A DNA stretch of 64,000 bases from positions 62,001-126,000 of the forward strand of contig NZ_NSFT01000009.1 in the NCBI RefSeq assembly GCF_002294725.1, read 5' to 3'. The translations under genes and the position numbers were made by a program. Below the pieces are notes generated by a model, which was given only the letters and a program-made list of their open reading frames with translations, did not search any database and had not been told where the DNA came from. Shown piece after piece: positions 26,669 to 35,124 of this stretch; within the stretch, counting starts at the first letter, position 1; each line of letters starts with the position of its first letter. This DNA is from Mesorhizobium sp. WSM4313 (lineage in GTDB: Bacteria > Pseudomonadota > Alphaproteobacteria > Rhizobiales > Rhizobiaceae).

Positions 26669-27553
26669 TCACTGTGTCCGCCAGTCATACTCTTGCCGGA
26701 ACCCAAGGACGTCGCGCAGCTTCCGGTTGGAGATCGGTCCCTCAAATGCGTCCATGGCGCGGGTGACCGGTATGTTGGGCACATGCTTCCTGAGAAACTC
26801 CGCCGTCGGCAATTCAGACACGATGGTGTCGTTGACGGCGTTGAATATCTGGAATCCCAAGCCGTCCCTCTCGACGCACAGGTCGACGATCTGACCGAGA
26901 TCGCGCACGTCCATATAGGTCCAGGCGTCGCGCCGCCGCTTCGAGGGATCGGCCAGGAATTCCGGAAAGCGGGCATAGTCCTTCGGCTCGACGACGCCAC
27001 CGATCCGCAGGGCATAAATGTCGGCTCCCGTGCGGGAGGCGAAAGACCGTGCGATTTTTTCGCCGAGCAGTTTGGAGAGGCCGTAGCTGTCGGTCGGATC
27101 GACATCGTAGTCCTCATCCACCGGAAACGATGAGAAGTCGCGTTCGCCTTCGGCAAAGCAGACGCCATAGACCGTTTCGCTGGAAGCCGTGACGATCTTG
27201 CGGATACCGAGCTTGGTGGCGGCTTCGATCACATTGTAGGTCGACTGCACATTGGCGGCGAACATGGCGTTGTCCGGCCGCAGGAATATCCGCGGCAGCG
27301 CCGCGAAATGGACGACGGCGTCGACCGGGCGGCGGCCCTTGCCGCCGAAATACTCGCTGAACCCGAAATGCAGCGTCAGCGCATTGTAGGTTTCGCCGGT
27401 GTCCGCAAGGTCGGTGATGACGGTGTCGACACCCGGCAGATCGAGCGGCGTCAGATCGAGGTTGAGGACCTGATGCCCGCGTTTCAGCAGATAAGGTATG
27501 ACGTGGCGGCCGATCTTGCCGCTGCCGCCGGTGAAAACGATCCGCTTGCCCAT
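26669..27553 (-). CDS. NAD-dependent epimerase/dehydratase-family protein (extended SDR)
   Basis: The 294-residue extended SDR has FTGGSGKIG at residues 7-15, HFAALPRIFLRPDNAMFAANVQSTYN near 82-107, S124/S125 and the catalytic Y157-x3-K161 (YGLSK). The overall outline resembles sugar-nucleotide epimerases and also uronate dehydrogenases, which oxidise hexuronates to aldarolactones. The nearby enolase-superfamily dehydratase gene makes a sugar-oxidising role attractive. It lies 73 bases downstream of that dehydratase on the same strand and is probably in its operon. The exact substrate is not determinable. Confidence 0.85.
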   Translation of the reverse strand: MGKRIVFTGGSGKIGRHVIPYLLKRGHQVLNLDLTPLDLPGVDTVITDLADTGETYNALTLHFGFSEYFGGKGRRPVDAVVHFAALPRIFLRPDNAMFAANVQSTYNVIEAATKLGIRKIVTASSETVYGVCFAEGERDFSSFPVDEDYDVDPTDSYGLSKLLGEKIARSFASRTGADIYALRIGGVVEPKDYARFPEFLADPSKRRRDAWTYMDVRDLGQIVDLCVERDGLGFQIFNAVNDTIVSELPTAEFLRKHVPNIPVTRAMDAFEGPISNRKLRDVLGFRQEYDWRTQ

Positions 27554-27626
27554 GGCCTCCTCCTGACGGTCTCTTTTTGCCGAGCAGCGCAGCGCCCGGC
27601 CAGAAGAGTCTCCATCCGATCATCCG

Positions 27627-28784
27627 CTACTCAAAAATGCCGAAGCCAGGAACCGCGTGCTTGCACACACCATCCATGTCGAGCTCGACGCCGATGCCGG
27701 GAGCGTCGGACACCGCGATATGGCCGTCCTCGACGATGGACCTTGCGCCGTCCGGCAGGCGGACGTAGCTGTCCCACGCGTCCCGTTCCTCGAGCGCGTG
27801 CCATTCCAGCACCAGGAAGTTCGGCACGCTGGCGCAGACATGGCATGTCGCCATCGTGCCCAGCGGCGTCGACACAAGATGCGGCGCGAAGGGCACATAA
27901 TACATCTCGGCGAGGTTGGCGATCTTGCGGCTTTCCGCAAGGCCGCCGCATTTCGGCACGTCGGGCATGACGACGTCGGCGCCGTAATTCTGGAACAGCT
28001 CGCGGAAACCCCAGCGCAGATAGAGGTTTTCACCGACACAGATCGGCGTCTTGGTTCGCATGCGGATCTGCTTCAGGGCCTCGACATTTTCCGCCGGGAT
28101 CGGCTCTTCGAGCCACAGAAGATTGAAGCGCTCCATCTCGGCGGCGATGCGGCTGGCGCTCAGCACATCGTAGCGCGCATGCAAATCGATGCAGAGATCG
28201 ACGTCGGGACCAACAGCGTCGCGCACCGCCGCCACACGTTCCACCATGAAGCGGAGTTCCGCGCCGTTGATGGTGTGGTTCATCCGGTCGAATTTCGTTG
28301 GATGGTGCAGATTGTCGATATCAAACTTAAGCGCCGTGAAGCCCTCCGCAACCATGCGGCGGGCGCGGGCCGCGCATCCCTGCGGCGATCCCGATTCGTC
28401 ATCGCCGTCGCCGCAATCCGCGTAGAGCCTTATCCGGTCGCGGAACTTGCCGCCGAACATGCGGTAGAGCGGCTGGCCGGCGGCTTTCGCCGCCACGTCC
28501 CACAGCGCCATTTCGAGCCCGGTGAGGGCGATGAGAAAGACGCCGGCCTGCGCGCCGGAAAACACGTGATCGCGGCGGATCTTGTCCCAGCAATATTCGA
28601 CATTGCGCGGATCCTGGCCGATCAATTCCGACTTCAGTTCCGAAATCAGCCCGACGATTGCGGCGGCACCTGCATCGGGGTTGGCTTCGCCATAACCGGA
28701 GATACCGGCGTCCGTATCGATCCGGATCAGCGTCGCCTTGCCGTGATAGGCGACGACCGCTGTCTTGATATCCACGATCTTCAT
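27627..28784 (-). CDS. Mandelate racemase/muconate lactonizing enzyme-family dehydratase
   Basis: The 385-residue enolase-superfamily enzyme probably dehydrates a sugar acid. Inferred metal ligands are D200 (CIDLHARY), E226 (LEEPIP) and E252 (GENLY). The KFDID motif is at residues 163-167, and H302 in PHLVSTPLGT is the likely C-terminal acid/base, the pattern of galactonate- or mannonate-type dehydratases. I start it at 28784 behind GGGGAGAAGG 6 bases upstream; a farther in-frame start at 28826 would add 14 residues without a ribosome-binding site. It is divergent from the aldo/keto reductase, and a palindromic site of the local GntR type (28846-28866) lies just upstream. Product would be a 2-keto-3-deoxy acid, possibly handled by the RraA-like gene downstream. 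Confidence 0.88.
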   Translation of the reverse strand: MKIVDIKTAVVAYHGKATLIRIDTDAGISGYGEANPDAGAAAIVGLISELKSELIGQDPRNVEYCWDKIRRDHVFSGAQAGVFLIALTGLEMALWDVAAKAAGQPLYRMFGGKFRDRIRLYADCGDGDDESGSPQGCAARARRMVAEGFTALKFDIDNLHHPTKFDRMNHTINGAELRFMVERVAAVRDAVGPDVDLCIDLHARYDVLSASRIAAEMERFNLLWLEEPIPAENVEALKQIRMRTKTPICVGENLYLRWGFRELFQNYGADVVMPDVPKCGGLAESRKIANLAEMYYVPFAPHLVSTPLGTMATCHVCASVPNFLVLEWHALEERDAWDSYVRLPDGARSIVEDGHIAVSDAPGIGVELDMDGVCKHAVPGFGIFE

Positions 28785-28845
28785 CGGATCCTTCTCCCCG
28801 TAATGGCGTCGCACTTTACAGCACACAATTCTGGCTAAACGCCAA

Positions 28846-28866
28846 CTTGTCTAATAAGCATACAAG
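28846..28866. promoter_or_regulatory. Candidate GntR-family operator upstream of the dehydratase gene
   Basis: The core CTTGTCTAATAAG at 28846-28858 resembles an ideal palindrome CTTGTCWGACAAG and is related to sites at 28996-29008 and 30850-30862. It is 62 bases upstream of the dehydratase start. FCD-type GntR repressors commonly bind TTGTnnnACAA-like palindromes. The regulator at 30142 is the natural candidate. Confidence 0.5.
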
Positions 28867-28994
28867 ATTGCCGAATGAGGCGTAAACCCCCTTTGAGAGA
28901 TTTTGCGTCAGCCGGCTTCAGAGCCTCCCGCCTTACCTTGAATTATTTGGGAATTCGCGGTTTTTGGCGACGAATTGCGATTCCCGGAGAACGC

Positions 28995-29024
28995 ACTTGT
29001 TAGACGAGTATATAAGCGTATAAA
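28995..29024 (+). promoter_or_regulatory. Promoter with overlapping GntR-type operator for the aldo/keto reductase
   Basis: A -35-like TTGTTA at 28997-29002 and a -10-like TATAAA at 29019-29024 are separated by 16 bases. The -35 overlaps CTTGTTAGACGAG (28996-29008), a variant of the palindrome CTTGTCWGACAAG seen at two other promoters in this locus. Overlap with the -35 element suggests repression. Confidence 0.5.
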
Positions 29025-29077
29025 TTGGGTAACGGCAGGGCCATGGCCCATATATGCCGGCAATCGGGAGGAACAGG

Positions 29078-30064
29078 ATGCAACAGCGACAGCTGGGATC
29101 GTCGCCGGTCAAGGTATCGGAAATCGGACTTGGGACTTGGGGCATGTCGGGCGCGTTTTGGGGCGCGGCCGACGATAAGGAATCGATCCGGGTGATCCGA
29201 CGCGCGCTCGAGCTTGGCATCACGCTAATCGATACGGCCGAGGCCTATGGACACGGCCATGCCGAGGAAGTCGTCGGCGAGGCACTGGCCGGCCGCCGCG
29301 ACAAGGCCGTCATCGCGACCAAGGTCGCGCCCAATCATCTGGAACCCGCCGCGATAGAGGCGGCGCTCGACGGTTCGCTGAAGCGCATGCAGACAGATTA
29401 TGTCGACGTCTATTTCGTCCACTGGCCGAACTCGGAGTTTCCGATCGGCCCGACCATGGAGATGATGGAGCGGCTGCGCGCGTCAGGACGGATCAAGGCG
29501 GTCGGCGTCTCGAATTTCAGCACCGCCGACATGGACAGCGCCCGCCAGCATGGCGTCATCGACGTGCTGCAGCCGCCCTACAACATGCTCTGGCGCGAGG
29601 TTGAGGCCGAAACGCTGCCTTATTGCCGCAAGCACAATATCGGCGTCATGCCATACAGCGGCCTGGCTCAGGGACTGCTCACCGGCACGCTGTCACCGGA
29701 CACGAAATTCGTCGAGGGCGATGAGCGACGCACAACGGTGCTGTTCCAGCCGGGCACCTATGAGCGGGCGGTGAATGCCGTCGACCTCCTCAAGCCGATC
29801 GCGGCGCGCTACGGCAAGACGGTTTCGCAGCTTGCGATCCAGTGGCTCACCAGCAGGCCGGGCGTCAGCTCGCCGCTGGTCGGCGCCCGCACCATCAAGG
29901 AGCTGGAGGAAAACGTCGAGAGCGCCGGCTGGACGATCTCCGACGCGGACATTGCCGCCATCGACAGGATCACGGCCCCGATCTGGGCGGAAATCAAGGA
30001 CAAGGGCGACATGTTCGGTTTCCGCGCACGCCAGCGCCAGGAACAACAAGCGAAGAGGGCCTAG
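29078..30064 (+). CDS. Aldo/keto reductase
   Basis: The 328-residue NAD(P)H-dependent (beta/alpha)8 oxidoreductase carries the complete catalytic tetrad: D52 and Y57 (IDTAEAYGHG), K82 (IATKV) and H115 (YFVHWPN). The start is set at 29078 because GGGAGGAACAGG precedes it; an upstream in-frame ATG at 29054 is less suited. Members of this subgroup include sugar dehydrogenases and reductases. It sits between the dehydratase promoter and the GntR gene, with which it converges. It is likely part of the same sugar-acid regulon, perhaps performing the first oxidation of the sugar. The exact substrate is unknown. Confidence 0.88.
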   Translation: MQQRQLGSSPVKVSEIGLGTWGMSGAFWGAADDKESIRVIRRALELGITLIDTAEAYGHGHAEEVVGEALAGRRDKAVIATKVAPNHLEPAAIEAALDGSLKRMQTDYVDVYFVHWPNSEFPIGPTMEMMERLRASGRIKAVGVSNFSTADMDSARQHGVIDVLQPPYNMLWREVEAETLPYCRKHNIGVMPYSGLAQGLLTGTLSPDTKFVEGDERRTTVLFQPGTYERAVNAVDLLKPIAARYGKTVSQLAIQWLTSRPGVSSPLVGARTIKELEENVESAGWTISDADIAAIDRITAPIWAEIKDKGDMFGFRARQRQEQQAKRA

Positions 30065-30108
30065 GCCCCCTCTCAATTCAACGCCGTGTCCTCCCGGCAC
30101 GCTGCGGC

Positions 30109-30132
30109 GCGGCCAGCGCAAATGCTGGCTGC
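30109..30132. terminator. Hairpin between convergent aldo/keto reductase and GntR genes
   Basis: GCGGCCAGC (30109-30117) pairs with GCTGGCTGC (30124-30132), eight Watson-Crick pairs and one G-T wobble, around a 6-base loop in the 77-base convergent spacer. There is no T-tract. It may serve both directions. Confidence 0.4.
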
Positions 30133-30141
30133 GCTGCTTCT

Positions 30142-30846
30142 TCACCGAGGCAAGCCGACCGCGGTGGTTTTCTTGAGGTGCCGGCGCATCGCTTCTTCGG
30201 CTCGCTTTTCATCGCGCGCCACGAGCGCCTCGTAGATTGCCCTGTGCATTTCGGTCGCGGAGGGAAGCGCATGGGGCATCTGATTGCTGATGCGCCTGCT
30301 TGCCATCTGCCACCATCGGGACGAATACATGAAACGGTCGAGAATCCTGTTCTGCGCCGCGCGGCAAATCTCCATGTGGAAATCCAGATCGAGCTTCAGA
30401 TAGGCATCCGGATTGTCCTCGCTGGCCGACATCGCCGCCAGCAAGGTGCCAAGACGCTCGAGGTTTTCCTTGGTCATATGCTTGGCCGCGATGGCGGCGA
30501 TGGCCGGTTCGATGATGATCCGCGTAGCGTGCGCTTCGGCCAGGATCTCGCGCATCTGCTCGTGCGGCAGCCAGTCGATGAGCAATGGGCTGAGATAGTC
30601 CCACTCCTCGGCTGGACGCAGCACCACGCGCCGGCCCTGCGCGATCTCGATCATATCGAGCGACGCCAGGATCTTCAGCGCCTCTCGCGCGACCGCGCGC
30701 GAGACCCCGAACTCCTGAAGGATCTGCTGTTCCGACGGCCCCTGGGCGCCGGCGACACCGCTGCCGGCGATGCGTCGCGCCAGCACACCAGCTACCTGCT
30801 TGGGCAAAGTTTGAAGCTTGACCTCGACGGTATCCATCACTAACAT
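30142..30846 (-). CDS. GntR-family (FadR/FCD) transcriptional regulator
   Basis: The 234-residue regulator has an N-terminal winged helix (GPSEQQILQEFGVSRAVAREALKILASLDMIEIAQGRRVVL, about residues 36-76) and a C-terminal all-helical FCD ligand domain. The FCD metal-site histidines are visible in DLDFHMEI, EMHRAIYEAL and AMRRHLKK. The start may be 30846 or the in-frame ATG at 30837; neither has a strong ribosome-binding site. Palindromic candidate sites at 30850-30862 and 30893-30905 flank its own promoter, suggesting autorepression. The gene sits between the aldo/keto reductase and a CUT1 sugar importer, so it probably represses both and the dehydratase. The effector is likely a sugar acid. 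Confidence 0.9.
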   Translation of the reverse strand: MLVMDTVEVKLQTLPKQVAGVLARRIAGSGVAGAQGPSEQQILQEFGVSRAVAREALKILASLDMIEIAQGRRVVLRPAEEWDYLSPLLIDWLPHEQMREILAEAHATRIIIEPAIAAIAAKHMTKENLERLGTLLAAMSASEDNPDAYLKLDLDFHMEICRAAQNRILDRFMYSSRWWQMASRRISNQMPHALPSATEMHRAIYEALVARDEKRAEEAMRRHLKKTTAVGLPR

Positions 30847-31181
30847 CCACTTGTCTGATAAGCTTATAGGCTGATAGCTAGATATGCAGTCAACTTATCT
30901 CATAAAAACGCTCACTAGCCTATAACACGGCCTGCGGAAAGGGATCGAGCGGTGTCCAGTCGCCGTGCCCTGTTGCCGCCGTCCGAGATCGAGATCGATA
31001 CGCCTTACCAACTGAGGCGTGTTGGAGCGCAAGTGTCCGATCGCCCGGAGGCTCGCAAGCGTCGTCCGGGAACCCATACAGGCAGTCTCGCCGCGGGAGG
31101 AGCACGCCGGCGGACTGTCGAGGGCGAAAGTCGTCGGCCGTCCCTGGACGGACCGATCCATCAAACCAGGAGGAGATTGTG
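30847..31181. promoter_or_regulatory. Divergent regulatory region between GntR and the CUT1 sugar importer
   Basis: This 335-base gap holds no convincing gene. Near the GntR start it has CTTGTCTGATAAG (30850-30862) and a half-similar CTTATCTCATAAA (30893-30905). Read on the minus strand, TTGACT lies between them and TATAAG follows 19 bases later, giving a candidate GntR promoter bracketed by operators. The 270 bases nearer the importer gene show no obvious operator. A GGAGGAG ribosome-binding sequence ends the region before the ATG at 31182 (a GTG at 31179 is also in frame). Confidence 0.5.
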
Positions 31182-32462
31182 ATGTCCGGAACCTTATCGA
31201 GACGCAAATTCCTTGCCGCGAGCGCGGCGGTGACGGCCGGCTCGCTTGCCGCGCCGTGGGTTGCCAGGGCAGACGCTAAAGAGATCACCGCATTGCTGAT
31301 CACGGGCGGCCCGCTCTATCCCAAATATTGGGAGAAGATCGTCCAGGACTTCACCGCCAAGACCGGCATCAAGGTTCGCTACGACCTCCTAGAATTCACG
31401 CCCCTGACGGCGAAGGTGGTCACGTTGAGCGCGGCACGGTCGAGCCAGTACGATGTCTACAGCACCCACACCGCGCAGATCGATTCCTACTTCAACCATT
31501 TCGCGCCGCTGAACAGCTATTTCAGCGACTCCGAGCTGGCAGACTTCTATCCCGTCGCGGTTAAATACCTGCGCGATCCCAAGACCGGAAATCTGGCGGC
31601 GATTCCGCGCAACATGGATGCGCGCGTTCAGTATTACCGCGGCGACATCTACCAAGAGAAGGGCCTGAAGCCGGCCGGAACCTGGGAAGAACTCGTCGAT
31701 GTCGGGCTAAAACTCACTGGCAACGGGCACTATGGCCTTGTCGTGCCGGGGCAGGGGGACCCCGCCCAGCGCACCTTCAGCGACCTGCTTTGGCAGGCAG
31801 GCGGCGACTGGGTCGACCAGGCCAACAAGCCGGCGTTCAATTCCGAAGCCGGGATCAAGGCGCTCACCTTCTATCGCGATCTGATCCAGAAGCACAAAAT
31901 CGTGCCGCCCGACGCCGTTGGCTATCAATGGAACGAGAACTCGACGGAATTCTCGTCCGGCACGGTCTATGCCACTTTCGATTGGCCGGGCGCCTTCGCC
32001 ACCCTGTCCAATCCGGAAACCTCGCGCGTCGTCGGTAAATGGTCGACGGCGCCCTATGTGCGGGACAAGGAGGCGATCTCATGCGCCATCTCGCACGCCA
32101 TGGCGCTGAACGGCCAATCCGGACGCAAGGAACCCGCCGTCGAGTTCATCAAATACACCGTCAGTACCGACGCCCAGCGGCTCCAGTTCGACCAGTTCAC
32201 CAACTTCCCGAGCAGCCAGAGTCTGGCCAAGGAAGTGATCGCTGCGGCCAAGGGCCCGCAGGCCACTTGGCTGCAGCAGCTCGAGACGACGATCGCGAAC
32301 GGTAAGGAATGGCCCAAGCTCGCCGGCTTCTCGAAGGTCTGCACCTTGATGTTCTCGGCCATCGAGCAAGCCCTGTCAGATCAGGTTTCGCCCGCCGACT
32401 CGCTCAATCAGGCGGCGAAGGAGGCGGAAGAGATCATGCGCCGGGCCGGAGCTTACGACTGA
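31182..32462 (+). CDS. CUT1-type sugar ABC transporter substrate-binding protein
   Basis: The 426-residue family-1 extracellular binding protein has a Tat-like signal (SRRKFLAASAAVTAGSLAAP, residues about 5-25, cleaved after WVARADA). The mature chain shows the typical layout: ITALLITGGPLYPKYWEKIVQDFTAKTGIKVRY start, PAGTWEELVDVGLKL, WNENSTEFSSGTVYATFDWPGA and a long C-terminal helix. It is the first gene of an SBP-permease-permease-RraA-ATPase operon, with only 2 bases to the first permease. The ligand is expected to be a sugar or oligosaccharide, or a sugar acid given the neighbouring dehydratase. Confidence 0.92.
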   Translation: MSGTLSRRKFLAASAAVTAGSLAAPWVARADAKEITALLITGGPLYPKYWEKIVQDFTAKTGIKVRYDLLEFTPLTAKVVTLSAARSSQYDVYSTHTAQIDSYFNHFAPLNSYFSDSELADFYPVAVKYLRDPKTGNLAAIPRNMDARVQYYRGDIYQEKGLKPAGTWEELVDVGLKLTGNGHYGLVVPGQGDPAQRTFSDLLWQAGGDWVDQANKPAFNSEAGIKALTFYRDLIQKHKIVPPDAVGYQWNENSTEFSSGTVYATFDWPGAFATLSNPETSRVVGKWSTAPYVRDKEAISCAISHAMALNGQSGRKEPAVEFIKYTVSTDAQRLQFDQFTNFPSSQSLAKEVIAAAKGPQATWLQQLETTIANGKEWPKLAGFSKVCTLMFSAIEQALSDQVSPADSLNQAAKEAEEIMRRAGAYD

Positions 32463-32464
32463 TA

Positions 32465-33388
32465 ATGGCGGCCGTCGCACAGCACCGGGGGCCAGGGCGC
32501 CGGCGACGTTCGCCGCTGCCCTACACCTGGCAGAGAGGCTATCTCCTAGCCAGCCCGGCGCTTCTCGTGATGCTGGCCATCCTGATCTATCCGCTCGGAT
32601 ACTCCTTTGTCATGAGCTTCTTCCGCTGGGATCTGAGCGGCTCGGCGCCATTCATCGGAACGGGAAACTACACCGACGAGCTCTTTGGCCGCCAGTTCAA
32701 CCAGGCGCTGCGAAACCAGACCATTTTCAGCGTCGTTTCCATCACGATCGAAGTGGTGGCTGGCATGGCGATCGCCGTGCTGGTCAACGGCAAATTGCGC
32801 GGCATGCGGCTTGCGCGCACGTTGCTTTTGGTTCCGCCGATGATTGCGCCCGCCGTCGTCGGCCTGAACTTCCGATGGCTGTTCAACACCCAATACGGCT
32901 TGGTCGATGCGCTGCTGCGCATGTTCAACCTGCCTGACATTCCGTGGCTCAACCACCCGACCTGGGCGCTCGTCTCGGTGATCGTCGCCGACGTCTGGCA
33001 GAACACGCCACTGATGGTGCTTCTGTTCCTTGCCGGCCTGCAATCCCTGCCGCAGGAGCCGCTCGAGGCAGCCACGGTGGATGGCGCGACGCCGTGGCAG
33101 CGCTTCTGGCACATCGTTCTGCCGCTGATGCGCCCGGTCATCATGATCGCGCTGATGCTGCGCATCATCGACACCTTCCGCACCTTCGACGTCGTCTGGC
33201 TGATGACGCAGGGCGGCCCGGGCGGCGCTACCAATCTGCTCACCGTCTATTCCTACCTGCTGGCGTTTCAGGCGGTGGATTTCGGACACGCGGCGGCGGT
33301 CTCCTACATCGCGCTGGGCATGTCGCTGTTCGTGCTCGCCCTGCTCTACGGAGTGCCGTGGCTGATTGCGAAACGGAGGGCGATATGA
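32465..33388 (+). CDS. CUT1-type sugar ABC transporter permease, MalF-like
   Basis: The 307-residue inner-membrane permease has six predicted helices. The first is at about residues 27-47 (YLLASPALLVMLAILIYPLG), and the coupling-loop motif EAATVDGATPWQRFWHIVLPL marks the ATPase docking site. The open frame extends upstream into the preceding gene, so I place the start at 32465, 2 bases after the binding protein stop; that stop region also supplies the ribosome-binding context. Its stop overlaps the next permease start (ATGA). It forms the translocation pore with the second permease. Confidence 0.92.
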   Translation: MAAVAQHRGPGRRRRSPLPYTWQRGYLLASPALLVMLAILIYPLGYSFVMSFFRWDLSGSAPFIGTGNYTDELFGRQFNQALRNQTIFSVVSITIEVVAGMAIAVLVNGKLRGMRLARTLLLVPPMIAPAVVGLNFRWLFNTQYGLVDALLRMFNLPDIPWLNHPTWALVSVIVADVWQNTPLMVLLFLAGLQSLPQEPLEAATVDGATPWQRFWHIVLPLMRPVIMIALMLRIIDTFRTFDVVWLMTQGGPGGATNLLTVYSYLLAFQAVDFGHAAAVSYIALGMSLFVLALLYGVPWLIAKRRAI

Positions 33389-34263
33389 GCGAAGCCGTCA
33401 TCGTCGGCGCACGTTCCATGCCAAAGCGCCGGCGCCGCCGGTTCACGGCGGGAATCGCCGGTCAGTATTTGGCGCTAGTCGTCACAGTCGCGCTCACCGT
33501 CTTTCCGCTGGTGTGGCTGTTCCTGACCTCGATCCGAAGCTCGGCCGATATCTTCTCGGTTCCGGTGCACATCATCCCCGAGACAGCGACGCTGACGCAG
33601 TACGTCTCCGTTTTCGCCCAGTACGACACGATGGGCTATGTCTGGAACACCGTCATCGTCTCGGTGGCGACGGTCATCCTTGTCCATCTGCTGGCCATCC
33701 CCTGCGCCTATGCGCTGTCGCGCTTCAGGATGCCGGGCGCCATGCTGATCTTCGGGCTGCTTTTGATCATGCGCATGATCCCGGTCATCGCGCTTGCCAT
33801 TCCGCTCTTCGCCGTGTTCGCCGCCATGGGCCTGCTCGACACTGTCTGGGCGCTGATCCTCAGCCATACGGCCGCCAAGCTGCCGGTTGCCATTTGGCTG
33901 CTTCTGGGCTTCATCCAGGATGTGCCGAAAGAGATCGAGGAGGCTGCCCAGTCGGATGGCGCCGGCACCGTGCGCACGCTGGTCCAGATCGTCGCGCCGC
34001 TGATTGCGCCGGGCATCGGCGCCAGCGCTGTCATCACCTTCCTCTTCACCTGGAACGACCTCTTACTCGCGCTAACGCTGACCTCGAGCAAGGCCGCGCA
34101 GACGCTGCCGGTCGGCCTCACCAATTTCGTCTCGCAGTTCGGCATCGACTGGGGCGCCATGTCGGCTGCCGGCGTGCTCATGGTCATCCCGACTTTGGTG
34201 TTCGTCTGGTTTGCCCAGGGGCTGCTGGTCAAGGGGCTCACGACCGGCGCGGTTCGCGGCTGA
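33385..34263 (+). CDS. CUT1-type sugar ABC transporter permease, MalG-like
   Basis: The 292-residue permease has a basic N-terminus (MPKRRRRRF) and six membrane helices. The coupling segment EEAAQSDGAGTVRTLVQIVAPL is the EAA motif, and the TFLFTWNDLLLALTLTS region is the typical MalG-type C-terminal part. The true start is the ATG at 33385, coupled to the upstream permease by a 4-base overlap and preceded by GGAGGG. A hairpin (34304-34322) lies in the 79-base gap before the next gene. Confidence 0.93.
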   Translation: MSEAVIVGARSMPKRRRRRFTAGIAGQYLALVVTVALTVFPLVWLFLTSIRSSADIFSVPVHIIPETATLTQYVSVFAQYDTMGYVWNTVIVSVATVILVHLLAIPCAYALSRFRMPGAMLIFGLLLIMRMIPVIALAIPLFAVFAAMGLLDTVWALILSHTAAKLPVAIWLLLGFIQDVPKEIEEAAQSDGAGTVRTLVQIVAPLIAPGIGASAVITFLFTWNDLLLALTLTSSKAAQTLPVGLTNFVSQFGIDWGAMSAAGVLMVIPTLVFVWFAQGLLVKGLTTGAVRG

Positions 34264-34303
34264 ACGGCTTCGACTAAGGTTGAATGCAACTGAGTGACGA
34301 TTA

Positions 34304-34322
34304 GCGAGGTTTCGCACCTCGC
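34304..34322 (+). other. Intra-operon hairpin before the RraA-like gene
   Basis: GCGAGGT and ACCTCGC form a perfect 7-base stem with a 5-base loop 41 bases after the permease stop and 20 bases before the next start. No T-tract follows. It may attenuate transcription or stabilise the upstream transcript, making the downstream genes less abundant than the permeases. Confidence 0.45.
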
Positions 34323-34342
34323 CGCGCATTGGAGGAAATAGA

Positions 34343-35098
34343 ATGGAAGCTGACCAGATACCGGCGATACAGGACATTTCCCGGCCGCCACGAGAACTGG
34401 TCGACGCGCTGGCGGCGATCGGTTCGGCGACGCTGGCCAGTGAGCTCTACCACAAGATGGGCATTCGCGACCCGCAGATCCGTGGGCCGCGTCCGCTGAG
34501 GCTCGGCAGCACAGCGGCGGGGCCGGCCCTGACCCTCCAGTGCATGCCGAAGCGCGAGGATCTGTACAACGAGACGGAATACGAGGAGCCGGAGCGGCAA
34601 CTGCACCGGCACGTGCTTTATCCCACTCAGCCCGGCGACATGGTGGTGGTCGATGCCCGTGGCGACATGGGCAGCGGCATCTTCGGCGAGATGATGCTGA
34701 CCTATTTCGCCGGGCGTGGCGGCGCCGGCGTCGTTATCGACGGCTGTATTCGCGATTCCGCCCAGGCGGCGGCGCTCGACATCGGCATCTGGGTGAGGGG
34801 CGTCACACCGAATTTCCATGCCCAGACCAACATCGTTCCCTTCGCCGTCAACGTTCCGATCGCCTGCTCGAACGTGCTGGTCATCCCGGGCGATATCATC
34901 GTCGCCGATGACGATGGCGTGGTCGTCGTGCCGGTCGGCCTTGCCCCCAAACTGGTCGAACTCGCCGGCGCGCATATCGAGTGGGAAGAGTTTTCGCGCT
35001 TGCGGCTCGCGCAAGGAGGAGACCTGCGGAAATACTACCCGTTGAGCCCTGAGGGCGAGGCTGAATACCGCGCGTGGCGGCAGGCTCAACGAAAATGA
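34343..35098 (+). CDS. RraA family protein, possible 2-keto acid aldolase
   Basis: The 251-residue protein belongs to the RraA/HMG-aldolase family. The key GxRD-type motif is present as DGCIRD, with R137 and D138 as the substrate- and metal-binding residues. The GDMVVVDARGD, GIFGEMMLTYF and VIPGDIIVADDDGVVVVP stretches are also typical. Family members include 4-hydroxy-4-methyl-2-oxoglutarate aldolases and oxaloacetate decarboxylases, while a role as an RNase E inhibitor is confined to a subgroup. Embedded between permease and ATPase genes of a sugar importer, it more probably cleaves or decarboxylates a keto acid made by the nearby dehydratase. A GGAGGAAATAG ribosome-binding sequence supports the start. 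Confidence 0.85.
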   Translation: MEADQIPAIQDISRPPRELVDALAAIGSATLASELYHKMGIRDPQIRGPRPLRLGSTAAGPALTLQCMPKREDLYNETEYEEPERQLHRHVLYPTQPGDMVVVDARGDMGSGIFGEMMLTYFAGRGGAGVVIDGCIRDSAQAAALDIGIWVRGVTPNFHAQTNIVPFAVNVPIACSNVLVIPGDIIVADDDGVVVVPVGLAPKLVELAGAHIEWEEFSRLRLAQGGDLRKYYPLSPEGEAEYRAWRQAQRK

Positions 35099-35124
35099 GC
35101 CGTGCCGGTACGGGAGAAGAATAG

